The notes under the pieces are model-generated. The model saw only the letters and a list, made by a program, of their open reading frames with translations. It was not told where the DNA came from and searched no databases. The position numbers were made by a program, and so were the translations under genes. Shown piece after piece: positions 55,475 to 64,000 of a stretch of 64,000 nucleotides of DNA. The stretch spans positions 1 to 64,000 of the forward strand of contig NW_005179210.1 of assembly GCF_000350225.1 (NCBI RefSeq), given 5' to 3'. This DNA is from Chondrus crispus. Its lineage: Eukaryota; Rhodophyta; Florideophyceae; Gigartinales; Gigartinaceae. Position 1 is the stretch's first letter. Each line of letters opens with the position of its first letter.

Positions 55475-58400
55475 TTGCGGCGGAGACACGCTCGCCAAGC
55501 GAGCCCCTCCAACCCCGATCCGACGGGCATGGGGACGCTCCGCCGACCGTGGCGTCTTAACAACGGGAGGCGCTCCCCCGACGACAAGGCCGTCGAGCCA
55601 GTTTGTACACTGTCTCGACGTAATCACAAGGTCTACGCCGACCTTGGGATCACCATCTCCATCATGGTGCGTCAACTCACCATCCTGGACACGGGTGCCG
55701 GCTCCAATTTTGTCCGCGCCGACACCCTGCCCAAAGGATGGGAGCGCTTAGTCGAACCGGGGGATGTCCCGACGATCGCTGACGCGAATGGGCGGCCGTT
55801 ACGAACAAGCGGGACCATCACCCTCGTTGTTCGACTAGCCACTCGCACCATGAAATGCAAGTTCATCGTGTGCGAGCGCCTGGCAGCCCCCGTCATCCTG
55901 GGCTGTGACTTTAACGACAAGTTTGTCGAGGCCATCTATCCACGTCGGAAGGTGGTCGAGCTCGATGATGGGACGAAAATCCCCATCGTGAGAAAACCGG
56001 CAACTCGTCGAGCCGAAGCACCTCCGCTCCCCTCGGAGCAGGAGTATGAAAACGACCCGGGTCGAGTTTCCCCCAAACTCAAGGTTTCTCGTCCGGTTAT
56101 CATACCACCCGAGACGCAAGCCTGGGTGCATGTGACCAACGGTCGCACGGGTCTTTCCGTTTTGGAACCCAACCCGCAGTTATATGCGAAACACCGCGTC
56201 TCCCTGTCGAATGGGGTCGCGCACATCACCGCACTTCGAGAGTTCAAGGTCTTGGTAGCCAACTTCGCCTCCGCCCCCAAGCGCCTCTCGAAGAACCAGG
56301 TGCTGGGGTACGTTACCCCTCATCTGCGTGCCATGATACGCACGGCGATGCCTCTCGACGCCCTCCTAGCGGCGGAATTTACAGAAGGGGACAAGCCCCA
56401 ATCTGAGAAGGGGGAGGAGCTCCCCCCAGCTTCGTCGAAGGAAGAACCCCAAGAATTTGATGCTGTCTCCCTCCAACATCTGCCGTCGCATGTCCGCACG
56501 CGAGTACGTGACATGCTTACGCCGTACTCCCGTATGTGGAGTGGCGATCTCGGGGAAGTCCGGGCTACGCAGCACCGGATCGAACTCAGCCCCGGCTCGA
56601 AGCCGTTTCGATGTCAGCCATATCGGGCTGGACCTCGGTCTCGACAAGCCGAACAAGACGCCGTGGATGGGATGATCTCAAGCGGGGTCATCTCCCGATC
56701 ACAATCAGAATGGGCATCCCCGGTGGTTCTCATTCCCAAACCGGATGGATCCCTCCGTTTCTGCGTCGATTACAGACGTTTGAACGCGATGACAGTACGG
56801 GACACTTACCCGATTCCTCGCATGGACGAGTGTCTGGACTCGCTCGGCGAAGCGAACGTGTTCACAACTCTAGATTGTAACTCGGGTTATTGGCAAATCC
56901 CCGTTGCGGAAGAAGACCGTCCGAAAACCACGTTCACGTGTCATGCCGGTACTTATCAATTTATCCGAATGCCGTTCGGGCTAATGAATGCGCCGGCCAC
57001 ATTCCAACGGATGTTGGACATTCTCCTCGCTGGATACCGATGGAAGAGCTGCCTCATCTATCTAGATGACATTATCATATTCTCGAAGGACTATGAAACT
57101 CATCTCAAGGATGTCAAGGTTATTCTCTCTGCGTTACAACAAGAGGGGTTATCACTGAAATTGAACAAGTGTAAATTCTTTCAGGACTCCGTGGAGTACC
57201 TGGGCCACATCATTCGACCCGGGGAACTTCATGTCCACCCGAAGAATGTCTCGGCTTTGGCCGAGGCCAAGCCGCCACGAACCCAGACCGAGCTCCGCTC
57301 GTTTCTGGGTATGTGTAACGTGTACCGACGTTTCGTCAACCACTTCGCCAAGATTGCGGCGCCGTTGACGTCCATGCTCAAGAAGGGAGAGCCCGATCGG
57401 CTCCCCGAACTGGACGAAGATCGCAGGTCTGCCTTCGAAGCTCTGAAGACTTGCCTGATTTCCCCGCCGATCTTACGACTACCGCAGCTGGGGCTACCGT
57501 ATTCCCTCGACACGGATGCATCCAACGCACAACTCGGTTGCACGTTATTACAGCAACACGAGGATGGTAACAGATACCCTGTCGGGTTCTGGTCGCGAAC
57601 GCTCTCGTCGGCGGAAAGAAATTACTCCACGACGGAGAAAGAATGTTTGGCCATCGTGTGGGCCATTCAGACGCTGCGTCCTTACTTGGAACGCGAGCGA
57701 TTTACGGTCAACACCGACCATCATTCCCTTCGCTGGTTAATGAATCTCGCCGACGCAAGCGGGCGTTTAGCACGGTGGCGCTTGCGCCTAGCCGAGTTTG
57801 ACTTCGACGTCACGTACGTGAAGGGCCTCAAGAATTGTCTCGCCGACGCCCTCAGTAGAATACCGTCTACAGGGGGCACAACCGTCCCCATCGACGAAGA
57901 AATACCGTGCTTCTCCGTTTTGGAGTTTCACGAAGACAAGCCGGAAGTGGAATCCGAGGAGTGGGACGACGACATTCACGACGGATGCTTCGCCCTCGCC
58001 CCCCCGGCTTCCAAGACCGCAATTACACACGACGAGATTGTACTCGCTCAGCACTCCGACCCGTTCTGTAAGGAGATCGCTTCCCATCTTAAGAAGGGGG
58101 AGGGTGTGGCCCAAATTCGCCTCTCCAAGTTCTTCATGAACAAGGAAGGGGTACTTTGTCGGAAAGCGCACCTGGACGGTGTTGAGCAAATCGTCGTACC
58201 AACCACTCTGCGCGAGCGAGTGTTGTATATGGCGCATTACCCCGCCGCCTCGGGACACCCCGGAGGCAGGCGTCTGTTCTACACATTAAGACAACGGTAC
58301 TACTGGCCGAGTATGTCCGTCGACGCATACGCCACAGTGAGAAGGTGCTCCGACTGTGCGAAAGCCCGCATTAAATTGCGTAAACACAACGCGAAGTTGA

Positions 58401-59557
58401 AAACGTTCCCTCCGATGGGACCCTTGGAGTTTATCGCTATTGACATCCTAGGCGAACTCCCCAGAACACCAAGAGGCAATCGATACCTCTTGGTAATATC
58501 TGATCGTTACTCAAAGCTGACCCGAACGGTACCGCTTAAGAGAATTACCGCCGGGACCGTCGCTCAGGCGTTCGTCACACACTGGGTCTTCGTATACGGA
58601 GCCCCAGTGAAGCTACTCTCCGACAATGGGAGTCAATTCACGTCAAGGTTCTTCCTTGCCGTGTGCAAAATCCTTCGCGTTGAAAGCGTGTTCACCACAG
58701 CTTATCACCCACAAGCTAATGGACAAGTGGAGAGGTTCAACCGCACCCTGGTGTCCTCCCTACGGCACTATCTAGCCGACAACCAACGCGATTGGGACCA
58801 GTTCACGGACGCGCTAACCTACGGTTACAATTGTACCGTGAATTGCATGATCGGTATGAAGCCGTTTGACCTTGTTTTATCCCGGACACCGGCGCCGCTT
58901 TCCATCCAACAGACCCCTACACTGGAACAGGATGTCTCGCGGACGCAATATAAGCTCCGTTTCTTAACGTGGTTACGCGGGCTAATGTCAACAGCCCGCG
59001 ACACGCTGCTCGCCGGTCAAGACCGCTATAAACGCGATTTCGACAAGAGATTGCGAACGCCGACACCGCAATACGAAATAGGTGATCAAGTCCTCATCGA
59101 GCGAGAGACATCCCTGCGAGTGGATGAGAAGACGGATAAGGACCGGGTCAATAACAAGTTAGCCCCTCGAACGGAAGGGCCGTTTCCGGTGGTGGCCCTA
59201 GACGAGCATACAGTGACCATTGTCCGGACTACAGGCCTGAAAGAGAGAGTCTCGAGAGACCGCATTGTGAAAGCTCCCCCACTACGGACCATAACCGCCG
59301 ACGCCGAACCCTCGTCACCCACGCCAACCGACGGCGACGCATCTACCTTCATCCCCGCCGAGGCACCTCCCCGCCCGCTGAGAGACGACCTCGGCACAGG
59401 TAACCCGGATATATCTCCGCCAAGGTCAACAGACCTTGAGGACCAAGACACTGCTCGCGATAAGAACGAGATCGAAAACGCGACGCCGGGTGCGAAAGCA
59501 GCACGACCTTCAAGGTCGAAATCAATTATCCAGCCAAAAGGGGGCCCTCCTGCATAG
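55475..59557 (+). CDS. pol of chromovirus C: protease, RT, RNase H, integrase
   Basis: Single open frame of 1360 residues. Aspartic protease with ILDTGAGSNFV (about residue 70) and APVILGCDFND (about 138); RT with RFCVDYRRLNAMT (about 428) and LIYLDDIIIFSK (about 528); RNase H with SLDTDASNAQLGC (about 680) and the TTEKECLAIVWA segment; integrase with the zinc-binding start (HYPAASGH; C-x2-C), core (AIDILGELPRT; SDNGSQFTSRFF; YHPQANGQVERFNR about 1090) and the GPF segment near residue 1235. Length and order are typical of chromovirus pol. It lies in a different frame from gag. Confidence 0.92.
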   Translation: MRRRHARQASPSNPDPTGMGTLRRPWRLNNGRRSPDDKAVEPVCTLSRRNHKVYADLGITISIMVRQLTILDTGAGSNFVRADTLPKGWERLVEPGDVPTIADANGRPLRTSGTITLVVRLATRTMKCKFIVCERLAAPVILGCDFNDKFVEAIYPRRKVVELDDGTKIPIVRKPATRRAEAPPLPSEQEYENDPGRVSPKLKVSRPVIIPPETQAWVHVTNGRTGLSVLEPNPQLYAKHRVSLSNGVAHITALREFKVLVANFASAPKRLSKNQVLGYVTPHLRAMIRTAMPLDALLAAEFTEGDKPQSEKGEELPPASSKEEPQEFDAVSLQHLPSHVRTRVRDMLTPYSRMWSGDLGEVRATQHRIELSPGSKPFRCQPYRAGPRSRQAEQDAVDGMISSGVISRSQSEWASPVVLIPKPDGSLRFCVDYRRLNAMTVRDTYPIPRMDECLDSLGEANVFTTLDCNSGYWQIPVAEEDRPKTTFTCHAGTYQFIRMPFGLMNAPATFQRMLDILLAGYRWKSCLIYLDDIIIFSKDYETHLKDVKVILSALQQEGLSLKLNKCKFFQDSVEYLGHIIRPGELHVHPKNVSALAEAKPPRTQTELRSFLGMCNVYRRFVNHFAKIAAPLTSMLKKGEPDRLPELDEDRRSAFEALKTCLISPPILRLPQLGLPYSLDTDASNAQLGCTLLQQHEDGNRYPVGFWSRTLSSAERNYSTTEKECLAIVWAIQTLRPYLERERFTVNTDHHSLRWLMNLADASGRLARWRLRLAEFDFDVTYVKGLKNCLADALSRIPSTGGTTVPIDEEIPCFSVLEFHEDKPEVESEEWDDDIHDGCFALAPPASKTAITHDEIVLAQHSDPFCKEIASHLKKGEGVAQIRLSKFFMNKEGVLCRKAHLDGVEQIVVPTTLRERVLYMAHYPAASGHPGGRRLFYTLRQRYYWPSMSVDAYATVRRCSDCAKARIKLRKHNAKLKTFPPMGPLEFIAIDILGELPRTPRGNRYLLVISDRYSKLTRTVPLKRITAGTVAQAFVTHWVFVYGAPVKLLSDNGSQFTSRFFLAVCKILRVESVFTTAYHPQANGQVERFNRTLVSSLRHYLADNQRDWDQFTDALTYGYNCTVNCMIGMKPFDLVLSRTPAPLSIQQTPTLEQDVSRTQYKLRFLTWLRGLMSTARDTLLAGQDRYKRDFDKRLRTPTPQYEIGDQVLIERETSLRVDEKTDKDRVNNKLAPRTEGPFPVVALDEHTVTIVRTTGLKERVSRDRIVKAPPLRTITADAEPSSPTPTDGDASTFIPAEAPPRPLRDDLGTGNPDISPPRSTDLEDQDTARDKNEIENATPGAKAARPSRSKSIIQPKGGPPA

Positions 59558-59608
59558 GGACTACTGCACGCTCTCCGAGGCGGCACGCACGCCCGGGTCA
59601 TTTCCCAA

Positions 59609-60346
59609 TTGAGCAGGAGATCCGCTACTGTAGGCGAAGGATCCGTGTCTAAGGAGGGACTCCCTCCCCCACGGCTACAGTCACGGTTAGAGTCGCCTGG
59701 TCGCCGCGGCACGCATGCCCTGGAGAGGAGGTGTACCAGAACAAGCCCCCGGCGAGCGACCGGCGCCCCGGACGGCGATAAGTCACCAAGCGAACGAACG
59801 CGTACCCTCACCGCTAGGCCACAGGACACGTGGACACGGAACCCGGGAAAAATTCGAAAGCCAATATCCCCGACCGAGCCCGCCGCACCGGCGGTGACCG
59901 CGGACTCCACTCGCTGCCCCAATGAGACGCCGTCGGGTACAGAGGAGATCGCCGGGAGGTACGTCGCTAAATTTGCGTCTATGTGCACCTTCGGTCAACC
60001 CCTCCCCCTGTCCCCGGGGAGCCCTCCTCACCGGTCAACCGCGGCTGATTCCTCATATCATCACGCGTCAAACACGCCCGCTGAGGCGACGAAACGACCT
60101 CCTTCCCCTACAGAGGAGGCCCCGCCGACCTACGTGGTTGAGGCGCTGACGGGGCACAAGCCGGCACCGGACGGGATACCACTCTTCCGAGTCCGTTGGT
60201 ACGGATACACCGTGAACGATGACACCTGGGAACCCGCAAATTACATCGATTACAATACCGTTGTGCGGTTTTGCAAGCGCAAGCGTCTCCCCACCCCGGA
60301 ACTCCACTTATGGTCCACCCCGGACAGCGTGGGGGTCGACAACTAG
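59609..60346 (+). pseudogene. Chromodomain region of chromovirus C
   Basis: Frame directly downstream of pol whose C-terminal part (60130-60290) is a chromodomain: YVVEALTGHKPAPDG, then FRVRWYGYTVNDDTWEPANY. It aligns by eye with the C-terminus of pol in element A. It should be the C-terminal end of integrase, here in a separate frame. Confidence 0.8.
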
Positions 60347-61389
60347 CTCACGCGCTCACCGTTTAGTTGTTGGTGAGGCGCCCCGTGTCCTGACGACGGC
60401 CCTCACCCTGCTCCAGTTGCGGCAACCGCCACCTAGCGGTTTTGGGCAGCACCATTCCCCGGGGTGCGGGTGATCCGTTCCGTCCCGGACCCCATCGACC
60501 GCACACGGGCCCTCGTGTCATAGCACGTCCGTCATCCGCCTTACGTGGGCCGAGAGCCGCAACGTCCCCGCTGGTCTGTCGGGAGGACGTCAAGTCCAAC
60601 CGGTTATACGCCCCAAGCGGCGTGGTCACGCCTCGCGACCGGCGCCCTCCCCCCGACTTAGGAGTCGTGTTGGCTCCTCGGGTGGTGACGCCTCAAGTCA
60701 CGCCCCGTCATATGGCATCCTCGCACCCCCTCTTGGGTACCGCGCGCGACAACCCGGGATCCGGCACTAGGGCGGTCACGTCACTCCCCCTACCTCTACC
60801 GGTCGGCAACCCGCTGACGTTACGTGAAATCTGCGCTTCTCCGACCTTCCCGTCCTCGCGAGTGACGTCTCGCAGTCGCCGCTGTAGCGGCTGGCCGGAG
60901 TGACCCCCCCCGCAGTGTGTGTCCTCTCTGGAGCCCGACACACGAGAGAAGCGGGGGTCAACGTTGCCGTGACCCTCATAGAGGGCTGACCCCGTCCCTG
61001 GTTTCGACCCCCCTGGCGGAGACAACCGTCACTCGCCATAATGAAAAAAAGAGAGAGAGAGAGAGAGAACGGAAAAGGGAGCGATTTGTCGCGTCGTATA
61101 TGAGTATCGCGGGAACACCGTTCCCGGAGTGCTGTCGTTACGACGCTCGCCCGTGAGTCGGATTACCACAAGGGGAGACGCGGAACCCCCTCCCCGTACA
61201 GAGCCCATTGATATCAACGTCATTGACAACGAGTCGGGCCCTCACGTCGTGCATCTCGGCCCCAACTTACCGCGCGCCGCTCCGCGTATCCGCGAACGTC
61301 TACAAAGTCACTCCTGAGAAGAGAGGTCCCATTTATGGCTAACCATCACACCTCCCTCGGAGTATCTCCCCTCTTTCCCGACTCGTGGG
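60347..61389. other. Non-coding part of chromovirus C with (GA)n tract
   Basis: About 1 kb between the chromodomain and the antisense ORF end. Contains a GA microsatellite at about 61047-61068. No supported gene; frames here are Pro/Arg-rich. Confidence 0.5.
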
Positions 61390-63207
61390 TTACGCGCTAC
61401 CCCGGGGTGCTCCTTTACGAGGACGCACACCCGCCACATACCACGACTCCTCATAAGTCGACGAGACCATCCTCGACCCCGGCGACAGGAGCCACTGGTG
61501 CATCCGAAAGGATCGACCCTCCTCAGAATCGAGGGGGTCCCCCGGGACCGTCGCCACCGCCGGAGCCGTCCCTCCCATCGGGGTGTCCACCACGACCGTG
61601 GTAACCCCCGCGTCCACCGCCGTCTTGAGGCGTTTCACTCCCGCCACAAACTCGGCGTTGCTCACTAATTTCAAGAGTTCGTCCTCGGAGACGCCCAACT
61701 CGGCAAACATACGCCGCCGTACACCCGACTCCCCTTTCGAAGTCACCGATCGCGATTGCTCCCCAACTGTCGGGCTCTCGCCCCCCAGGGGAGCCTCCGG
61801 TCGTACCGGTCCGCCCGGCTGACTTGCCGAGTCTTGACCCTCGCGGGGTGTGTACGGCGCAACTACTGCCGTTGACACAGGGACTAGAGGCCCCTGCATT
61901 AATTCCGGTTGAAGGCTCGTAAACGACCCGGGGTCGAGCCGGATCCAATTACCGGCGCTCGGTTCGCCGGCGTCGTCTCGCCTTCTCGGGGATGCGTTCG
62001 CGCGATCAGGGCGATCGTAATGGTGGCCCTGACAATAAGGCACCCGTGGCCAGTCAACCCGGTCGTGAAGATCGAGCAGCGTATTCAGCTGCTCGCAAAC
62101 CCAAGCCCCACCAAGGACCCCTTCCAAGTCTAGCTTGCGCAACCATCGGACAATCATGGTCGGCAACACGTATAACCGGCCGTCCAGCGATGACCAAATG
62201 AACCTTTTCGCCACGATAGCGATCCATTCGCTGAGGAAAATCATCCAACACGGAGACTGCGGCGAGTCATTCAGACTCAAGCCGAAATACACCAGACAAG
62301 GTGGGACCTCCGCAACGAAGTCCGCCGGGACTTCGTACTGCGGAAACCAATGCGGTATCTGAGGATACCGCTCATACCGAGAACGCGGCTCGAAAGTCGT
62401 CGCTTCGACCCACTCATAGGCGACAAACACGCCGAGAGCGTTGCGCATCCGACGCTCGTATTTGAGCTTGTCGTAATACCCGGGGTTGCTTTCCCGTTCT
62501 ACGTATCTCTCGTAGCGAGGTGGGAGGATCGGCTTATCCCACGCCATGTATGCGATCCCCGGCTCCTCAACTCGTTCCGGTAGATGATCCAACACTCGCC
62601 GCAGATTGGCGACGTATCCGCGATCGCCCTCTGTACGATACGCCCACGTATCAAAGTCCCATTCCACGGGAATTGGGCGATTGCACGCCGTCCTCGACAG
62701 CCGACGAACCAACGACGCTACGTATCTCTGACGTCGATCACGCCCAATTCGGCGGTATTTCGGCCAGACATGCTCGCCGTCCACCACGAGACGGTAGCAA
62801 AAATCGCGTGACCATACAGCTCGTAGGCTGAGACCCCCGGGGAGAGCACCGGTCACATCCGCGTACGACCGCACGAGATGTGTGTCCCGTAACCCCTCGG
62901 GAGCAAGGAATGGAGCCCGTTCGAATAGCAAGGGTTCGTCGGACATGCCCTTGCCACGCAGCAATCGAGGGGACGGCCACCCCCGCAACTCTACCTCCTC
63001 CGTGTCCTCCGCATCCCCGTAGGGGTTGCCGAACCGATCCATCGTCGCCGCGCCGACCCGGGCAAGACGCCTCTCCGATGACCACTCGTTCCGTCCCACG
63101 TACCGTGACAGCGTGGACTGCGCGGAGGAAACTACAAGAGGAAGGCGAAGACAAACCGGCCGCGCTAGATGGAAAGTTGGAATATTGAGGAAGACCGCCT
63201 CCGACAA
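61390..63207 (-). CDS. Antisense ORF of chromovirus C (605 residues)
   Basis: An uninterrupted minus-strand frame opposite gag-pol, starting 135 bp inside the 3' LTR and pointing toward pol. The N-terminal 60 residues are Arg/Ser-rich. A Tyr/Arg/Trp-rich globular region follows (VEWDFDTWAYRTEGDRGYVA; YERYPQIPHWFPQYEVPADF), then a block at about 298-330 with LVYFGLSLNDSPQSPCWMIF followed by LSEW, then hydrophobic helices and LLDLHDRVDWPRVPY. The C-terminal part is a low-complexity linker and a short acidic helix (ELGVSEDELLKLVSNAEF). LSEW and the downstream D-x-V-D/M-D-W segment recall the antisense ORF of element A (LSEW; EGMDWSGRPDFVWF). No known family recognised. Confidence 0.65.
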   Translation of the reverse strand: MSEAVFLNIPTFHLARPVCLRLPLVVSSAQSTLSRYVGRNEWSSERRLARVGAATMDRFGNPYGDAEDTEEVELRGWPSPRLLRGKGMSDEPLLFERAPFLAPEGLRDTHLVRSYADVTGALPGGLSLRAVWSRDFCYRLVVDGEHVWPKYRRIGRDRRQRYVASLVRRLSRTACNRPIPVEWDFDTWAYRTEGDRGYVANLRRVLDHLPERVEEPGIAYMAWDKPILPPRYERYVERESNPGYYDKLKYERRMRNALGVFVAYEWVEATTFEPRSRYERYPQIPHWFPQYEVPADFVAEVPPCLVYFGLSLNDSPQSPCWMIFLSEWIAIVAKRFIWSSLDGRLYVLPTMIVRWLRKLDLEGVLGGAWVCEQLNTLLDLHDRVDWPRVPYCQGHHYDRPDRANASPRRRDDAGEPSAGNWIRLDPGSFTSLQPELMQGPLVPVSTAVVAPYTPREGQDSASQPGGPVRPEAPLGGESPTVGEQSRSVTSKGESGVRRRMFAELGVSEDELLKLVSNAEFVAGVKRLKTAVDAGVTTVVVDTPMGGTAPAVATVPGDPLDSEEGRSFRMHQWLLSPGSRMVSSTYEESWYVAGVRPRKGAPRGSA

Positions 63208-63329
63208 GCTGGCTTGCAGAAACCCACGCTTTCAGTTTACCCGCGGCCGCTGGTCCAAAAGAAAAAAACCCCCCCGATAATTCGGCGATGATTTCTACAG
63301 TACCTGCACGCGGGGACGCGTGGTTCTCT

Positions 63330-63342
63330 AAGAAGGGGGATC
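63330..63342 (+). promoter_or_regulatory. Polypurine tract of chromovirus C
   Basis: AAGAAGGGGGA runs to two bases before the 3' LTR start. Confidence 0.7.
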
Positions 63343-63991
63343 TGTAGTGCACTGTACTCGGTACCGGGACAGCTTTCCTAATCTCGCCAAAATCGCGCTC
63401 GCCGCCACCACGTGTACCACGGGTACACGTGGACTCCTGTCTCTCTGCGGGACCATACCGGTGGACACGTGTGAGCCCTCTGCCGCCTGTCGGGTCTATA
63501 GGGGCCGTTACTTGGTCCCCTCGGGGCTACACCCGTTATATTCTAGTTACTCTAAATTACAGTATAATTTAGCTTCGCCATGACGGCGACGGGGACTATA
63601 TAGTCAACCCAATGATGATCAAAGTAAAGAGGCACGAAGCCTCGGGTCCTTTACCTTAGTTTCTGGATTCCAGGTTGTAGCCTCGACTCGGTACTGGCTC
63701 GCCCATACCGACCGAGCCATCTACACCCCTGGAATCCCAACTGCCTTCCCCGCGCGCGTCGACCCCAACCGCGCGAGCGCTACGTTAATTACGGTGCTGT
63801 CCGTTCTGTTAGTTCTGTTTTTCCTTTAATTAATCCTGTTTATTGCTGACTAAGTTGCCCCTTTCCTACCGCGCAAGCCGCGCCCGGATCCCGGTTCCGG
63901 TCATCCACCGGGTGGTCTCCCGAATTTCTTTACGCGTCCGAACGCGCGTCGCTCTGCCTACAGCCGCCACCCGTGGCTGTAGTGCACGACA
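63343..63991 (+). repeat. 3' LTR of chromovirus C
   Basis: 649 bp, homologous to 52527-53175, followed by TCCGC target duplication and four bases of the interrupted gene's flank. Confidence 0.94.
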
Positions 63992-64000
63992 TCCGCGAGT

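Larger units (their letters stand above)
52527..63991 (+). mobile_element. Chromovirus C (Ty3/gypsy), TSD TCCGC
   Basis: Plus-strand element of 11,465 bp with two 649-bp LTRs (TGTAGTGCACT ... GCACGACA), flanked by TCCGC at 52522-52526 and 63992-63996. Parts in order: LTR, primer site, gag with zinc knuckle, protease, RT, RNase H, integrase, chromodomain, antisense ORF, polypurine tract, LTR. The LTRs differ at about nine or ten sites (about 1.4-1.5%), so it is older than A and younger than B. It looks nearly whole, with about two or three breaks. Confidence 0.94.

Noticed and set aside
1-64000. CRISPR arrays, rRNA or tRNA genes, bacterial operons
   Set aside because: No spaced identical repeats of CRISPR type, no recognisable rRNA or tRNA sequence, and all gene families present are eukaryotic or transposon-borne.

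Overview
The window is eukaryotic nuclear DNA dominated by mobile elements. It carries chromodomain Ty3/gypsy elements (chromoviruses), a Ty1/copia fragment, a Mutator-like (MULE) transposase, a PIF/Harbinger element, a possible piggyBac-like transposase, satellites and only a few host-like genes. Reading frames are long and mostly intronless. Together with this element mix and a cloning-vector polylinker at base 1, this suggests a Sanger-sequenced scaffold from a compact, transposon-rich alga. A florideophyte red alga such as Chondrus crispus is my best guess; it is an inference, not something proven here. Layout: 1-20 vector; 21-364 copia Gag piece running off the edge; about 790-6060 a MULE neighbourhood (bZIP gene, MULE transposase, DNAJC8-like J-domain reading frame plus coiled-coil reading frame, all on the minus strand, bracketed by GGGYGAC-type repeats); 6545-9605 a Harbinger element with TAA target duplication, transposase and Myb-like partner; 10095-20109 chromovirus A (minus strand, young, TSD CTGCA); 20230-21670 a diverged satellite monomer followed by a 26-bp minisatellite; 22682-37542 chromovirus B (plus strand, old), which received two solo LTRs of another family, each with its own TSD; 37.6-43.7 kb short tandem repeats, a piggyBac-like reading frame and a small membrane-type ORF; 43737-47457 a 552-bp satellite array with an inverted end; 47458-50133 a broken adenine-methyltransferase/SET gene cut by that array; 50.4-51.8 kb hairpin repeats; 51991-52526 a zinc-finger gene interrupted by chromovirus C (52527-63991, plus strand, TSD TCCGC). 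The most interesting signal is shared by all three chromoviruses. Each carries, between pol and the 3' LTR, a long reading frame on the opposite strand that starts 90-260 bp inside the 3' LTR. The three antisense products look distantly related to one another: a common block ends in a Glu-Trp motif, and two of them end in a similar helical/coiled-coil region. By position this resembles antisense genes of some plant gypsy elements and HBZ of HTLV-1, but I do not recognise the protein family. Other notable points are the alternating (higher-order) satellite array built from both orientations of a CGATACGTTTT motif, a methyltransferase-SET fusion, and a MULE region that may have picked up a bZIP and a J-domain gene.
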